NCBI GenBank assembly: GCA_946482495.1
Contig: CAMLRV010000106.1
Location: 1-7,373 of the forward strand
Origin: an uncultured Flavobacteriia bacterium
Lineage (GTDB): Bacteria > Bacteroidota > Bacteroidia > Flavobacteriales > Flavobacteriaceae
DNA length: 7,373 nt
Direction: 5' to 3'
Both the position numbers and the translations under genes were made by a program. How positions within the stretch are numbered: the stretch's first letter is position 1; every line of letters begins with the position of its first letter. This document shows positions 6,316 to 7,373 of the stretch, piece by piece. The notes beneath the pieces were generated by a model. That model worked only from the letters and a program-made list of their open reading frames with translations, did no database searches and was not told where the DNA came from.

Positions 6316-7086
6316 TTAGTTGGTTAATTGTTTAATAAAGACAGTCGTTTTTTCCAAAATTAATGTTGGAATTTCTTTATGTGGGGTGTGTTGGATATTT
6401 GGTATGATTAGTTTTTCAGAAACACCAGTTGAATTGTTGATAATGCTTTCAACTTGCAATAGCGAGCCGAATTCGTCATTTTCTCCTTGAATGATTAACG
6501 ATTTACATTGAATCATTGGTAAGAAATTTTCAATGTTCCAAGATTTGAATGTATCGGTTGTCCAAGTGTCTGCCCAAGCCCAAAACATGGCTTCGGTTTT
6601 GTTGCCATGGTATTTTTCTAATTTGGTTTTTAAATCGGTCGTTTCGAATTGCACTTTTGCTTCATTAATGCCTTTTAAAGTGATGTCTTCCACAAAAACA
6701 TGTGCGCCTTCAGTGATTATTCCTGCAATTTTTGTTGGATATTTTCCGGCTGTAATTAAAGCAATCGAGCCACCATCACTATGTCCGAACAGAATCGCTT
6801 GGTCTATATTCCAAAATTCTAATAATTCGTTTAGTCTATCCGCTTCCAATTCAACATAATCGTTATTGCGTTTAGAATAAGTAAATGGATGCGATTTTCC
6901 ATAACCTTGTCGGTCATAAATTAAAACATTGCATTGGGTTGCTACGCTAAGCTTTTCTGGGAAATCTTTCCACAATTCAATGCAGCCTAAAGAATCGTGA
7001 AGAAAAATTATAGTGGGTTTGTTGGAATAATTTCCAATTTTTTTAAAGGCGATTTTATCTAAAGAAAATGAGTTTTCAATTTGCAT
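6316..7086 (-). CDS. Alpha/beta hydrolase
   Basis: This 256-residue cytoplasmic protein has the full alpha/beta-hydrolase fold and no signal peptide. The elements appear in order: the oxyanion-region HDSLG at 30-34 (a variant of HGxxG), LIYDRQGYGKS at 55-65, the nucleophile elbow GHSDGG at 101-106 with catalytic Ser103, the acid region IIQGENDEFGS at 198-208 (probable catalytic Asp204) and the histidine region IPNIQHTPHKE at 228-238 (probable His233, His236 less likely). A lid or cap segment lies at about 130-190 and is Trp-rich (FWAWADTWTTD). Members act as esterases, lipases, C-C hydrolases or dehalogenases; the substrate is unknown here. It is the first gene of a likely two-gene unit with the DUF4256 gene. 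The ATG at 7086-7084 gives a typical beta-strand N-terminus. Confidence 0.88.
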   Translation of the reverse strand: MQIENSFSLDKIAFKKIGNYSNKPTIIFLHDSLGCIELWKDFPEKLSVATQCNVLIYDRQGYGKSHPFTYSKRNNDYVELEADRLNELLEFWNIDQAILFGHSDGGSIALITAGKYPTKIAGIITEGAHVFVEDITLKGINEAKVQFETTDLKTKLEKYHGNKTEAMFWAWADTWTTDTFKSWNIENFLPMIQCKSLIIQGENDEFGSLLQVESIINNSTGVSEKLIIPNIQHTPHKEIPTLILEKTTVFIKQLTN

Positions 7087-7116
7087 TTTGGAACAGCTTT
7101 TGTTTTCAAATCCTTA

Positions 7117-7124
7117 CAAATATA
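7117..7124 (-). promoter_or_regulatory. Candidate Bacteroidota -7 box (TATATTTG) for the hydrolase-DUF4256 unit
   Basis: TATATTTG is an exact TAnnTTTG match, 30 nt before the hydrolase ATG, in the 78-nt gap after the DUF2200 gene. No clear TTTG-like -33 element is visible at the normal spacing, so support rests on the -7 box and its position. No hairpin terminator for the DUF2200 gene is visible in the same gap. Confidence 0.4.
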
Positions 7125-7164
7125 TTGAAACTGGTGTGTTTAAATCTTAAAAAAATCTCAAAGT

Positions 7165-7373
7165 TTAGGCTCTTAAAATCTTTTCCATTGCCCTTCCTTT
7201 GGCTAATTCGTCTACCAATTTATCCATGTAGCGCATTTTTCGAATTACATCATCTTCAATTTCTTCCACACGATAACCACAAATAACACCTGTAATTTTG
7301 TTTGCATTCGGATTCATTTGAGGTGCTTGTGCGAAAAAGGTTTGGAAGTCGTTTTTTAAATCGATTTGTTCTT
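7165..7373 (-). CDS. DUF2200 family protein, C-terminal part only (5' end outside window)
   Basis: The last 68 codons of a gene enter from the right edge and end at the TAA at 7167-7165. The visible residues include [19 protein letters not shown] and [20 protein letters not shown], ending [18 protein letters not shown]. This agrees closely with the C-terminal half of DUF2200, a family of small soluble bacterial proteins of about 115 residues. About 45-50 N-terminal residues should lie beyond the window. The function is unknown. Family resemblance is strong because the [19 protein letters not shown] and [10 protein letters not shown] blocks are all present. Confidence 0.85.
   Translation of the reverse strand, partial: EQIDLKNDFQTFFAQAPQMNPNANKITGVICGYRVEEIEDDVIRKMRYMDKLVDELAKGRAMEKILRA

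Noticed and set aside
6533..6859. Plus-strand open frame of 108 codons
   Set aside because: It is antisense to the alpha/beta hydrolase core including the nucleophile elbow, with no recognisable domain.
7068..7286. Plus-strand open frame of 72 codons across the hydrolase-DUF2200 gap
   Set aside because: It overlaps both the hydrolase start and the conserved DUF2200 end on the opposite strand and resembles nothing known.

Overview
The window is AT-rich DNA from a member of the Bacteroidota, most likely a Flavobacterium or close relative. Three things support this. A secreted protein ends in a type B sorting domain of the type IX secretion system (T9SS). Several genes are preceded by the Bacteroidota -7 box TAnnTTTG rather than an E. 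coli-type -10. The start codons lack strong Shine-Dalgarno sequences. Every supportable gene is on the minus strand, so transcription runs from right to left. No gene-free stretch exceeds about 85 bases, and I see no tRNA, rRNA, insertion sequence, CRISPR array or integration site.

Right part (7373 to 5206). The C-terminal end of a DUF2200 protein enters at the edge. It is followed by an alpha/beta hydrolase and a DUF4256 protein only 12 nt apart, probably one transcript from a TAnnTTTG promoter. A DUF4375 (DMP19-like) protein comes next with its own candidate promoter. These are small, mostly uncharacterised chromosomal genes.

Left part (5205 to 1). This looks like one five-gene transcription unit: ABC transporter ATPase (TTG start), ABC-2 permease, a 663-residue T9SS-exported choice-of-anchor L protein, the fluoride channel CrcB, and a DHH/DHHA1 phosphoesterase of the NrnA type that runs off the left edge. 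The last three genes overlap by 4 nt (ATGA) and 1 nt (TAATG), so their translation is probably coupled.

The most notable signal is upstream of the ABC ATPase. The sequence TGTAAC-N16-CGTC matches the classical ECF sigma factor promoter pattern, and its spacer contains a perfect inverted repeat (AAGTTT-N3-AAACTT). A second copy of this repeat lies just upstream. With the rare TTG start and a four-unit heptamer repeat between the two ABC genes, this suggests an envelope-stress-type regulated export unit that also drives a surface protein, CrcB and NrnA. The individual families are all known. The arrangement and its control are the candidate novelty; I found no convincing wholly new system.
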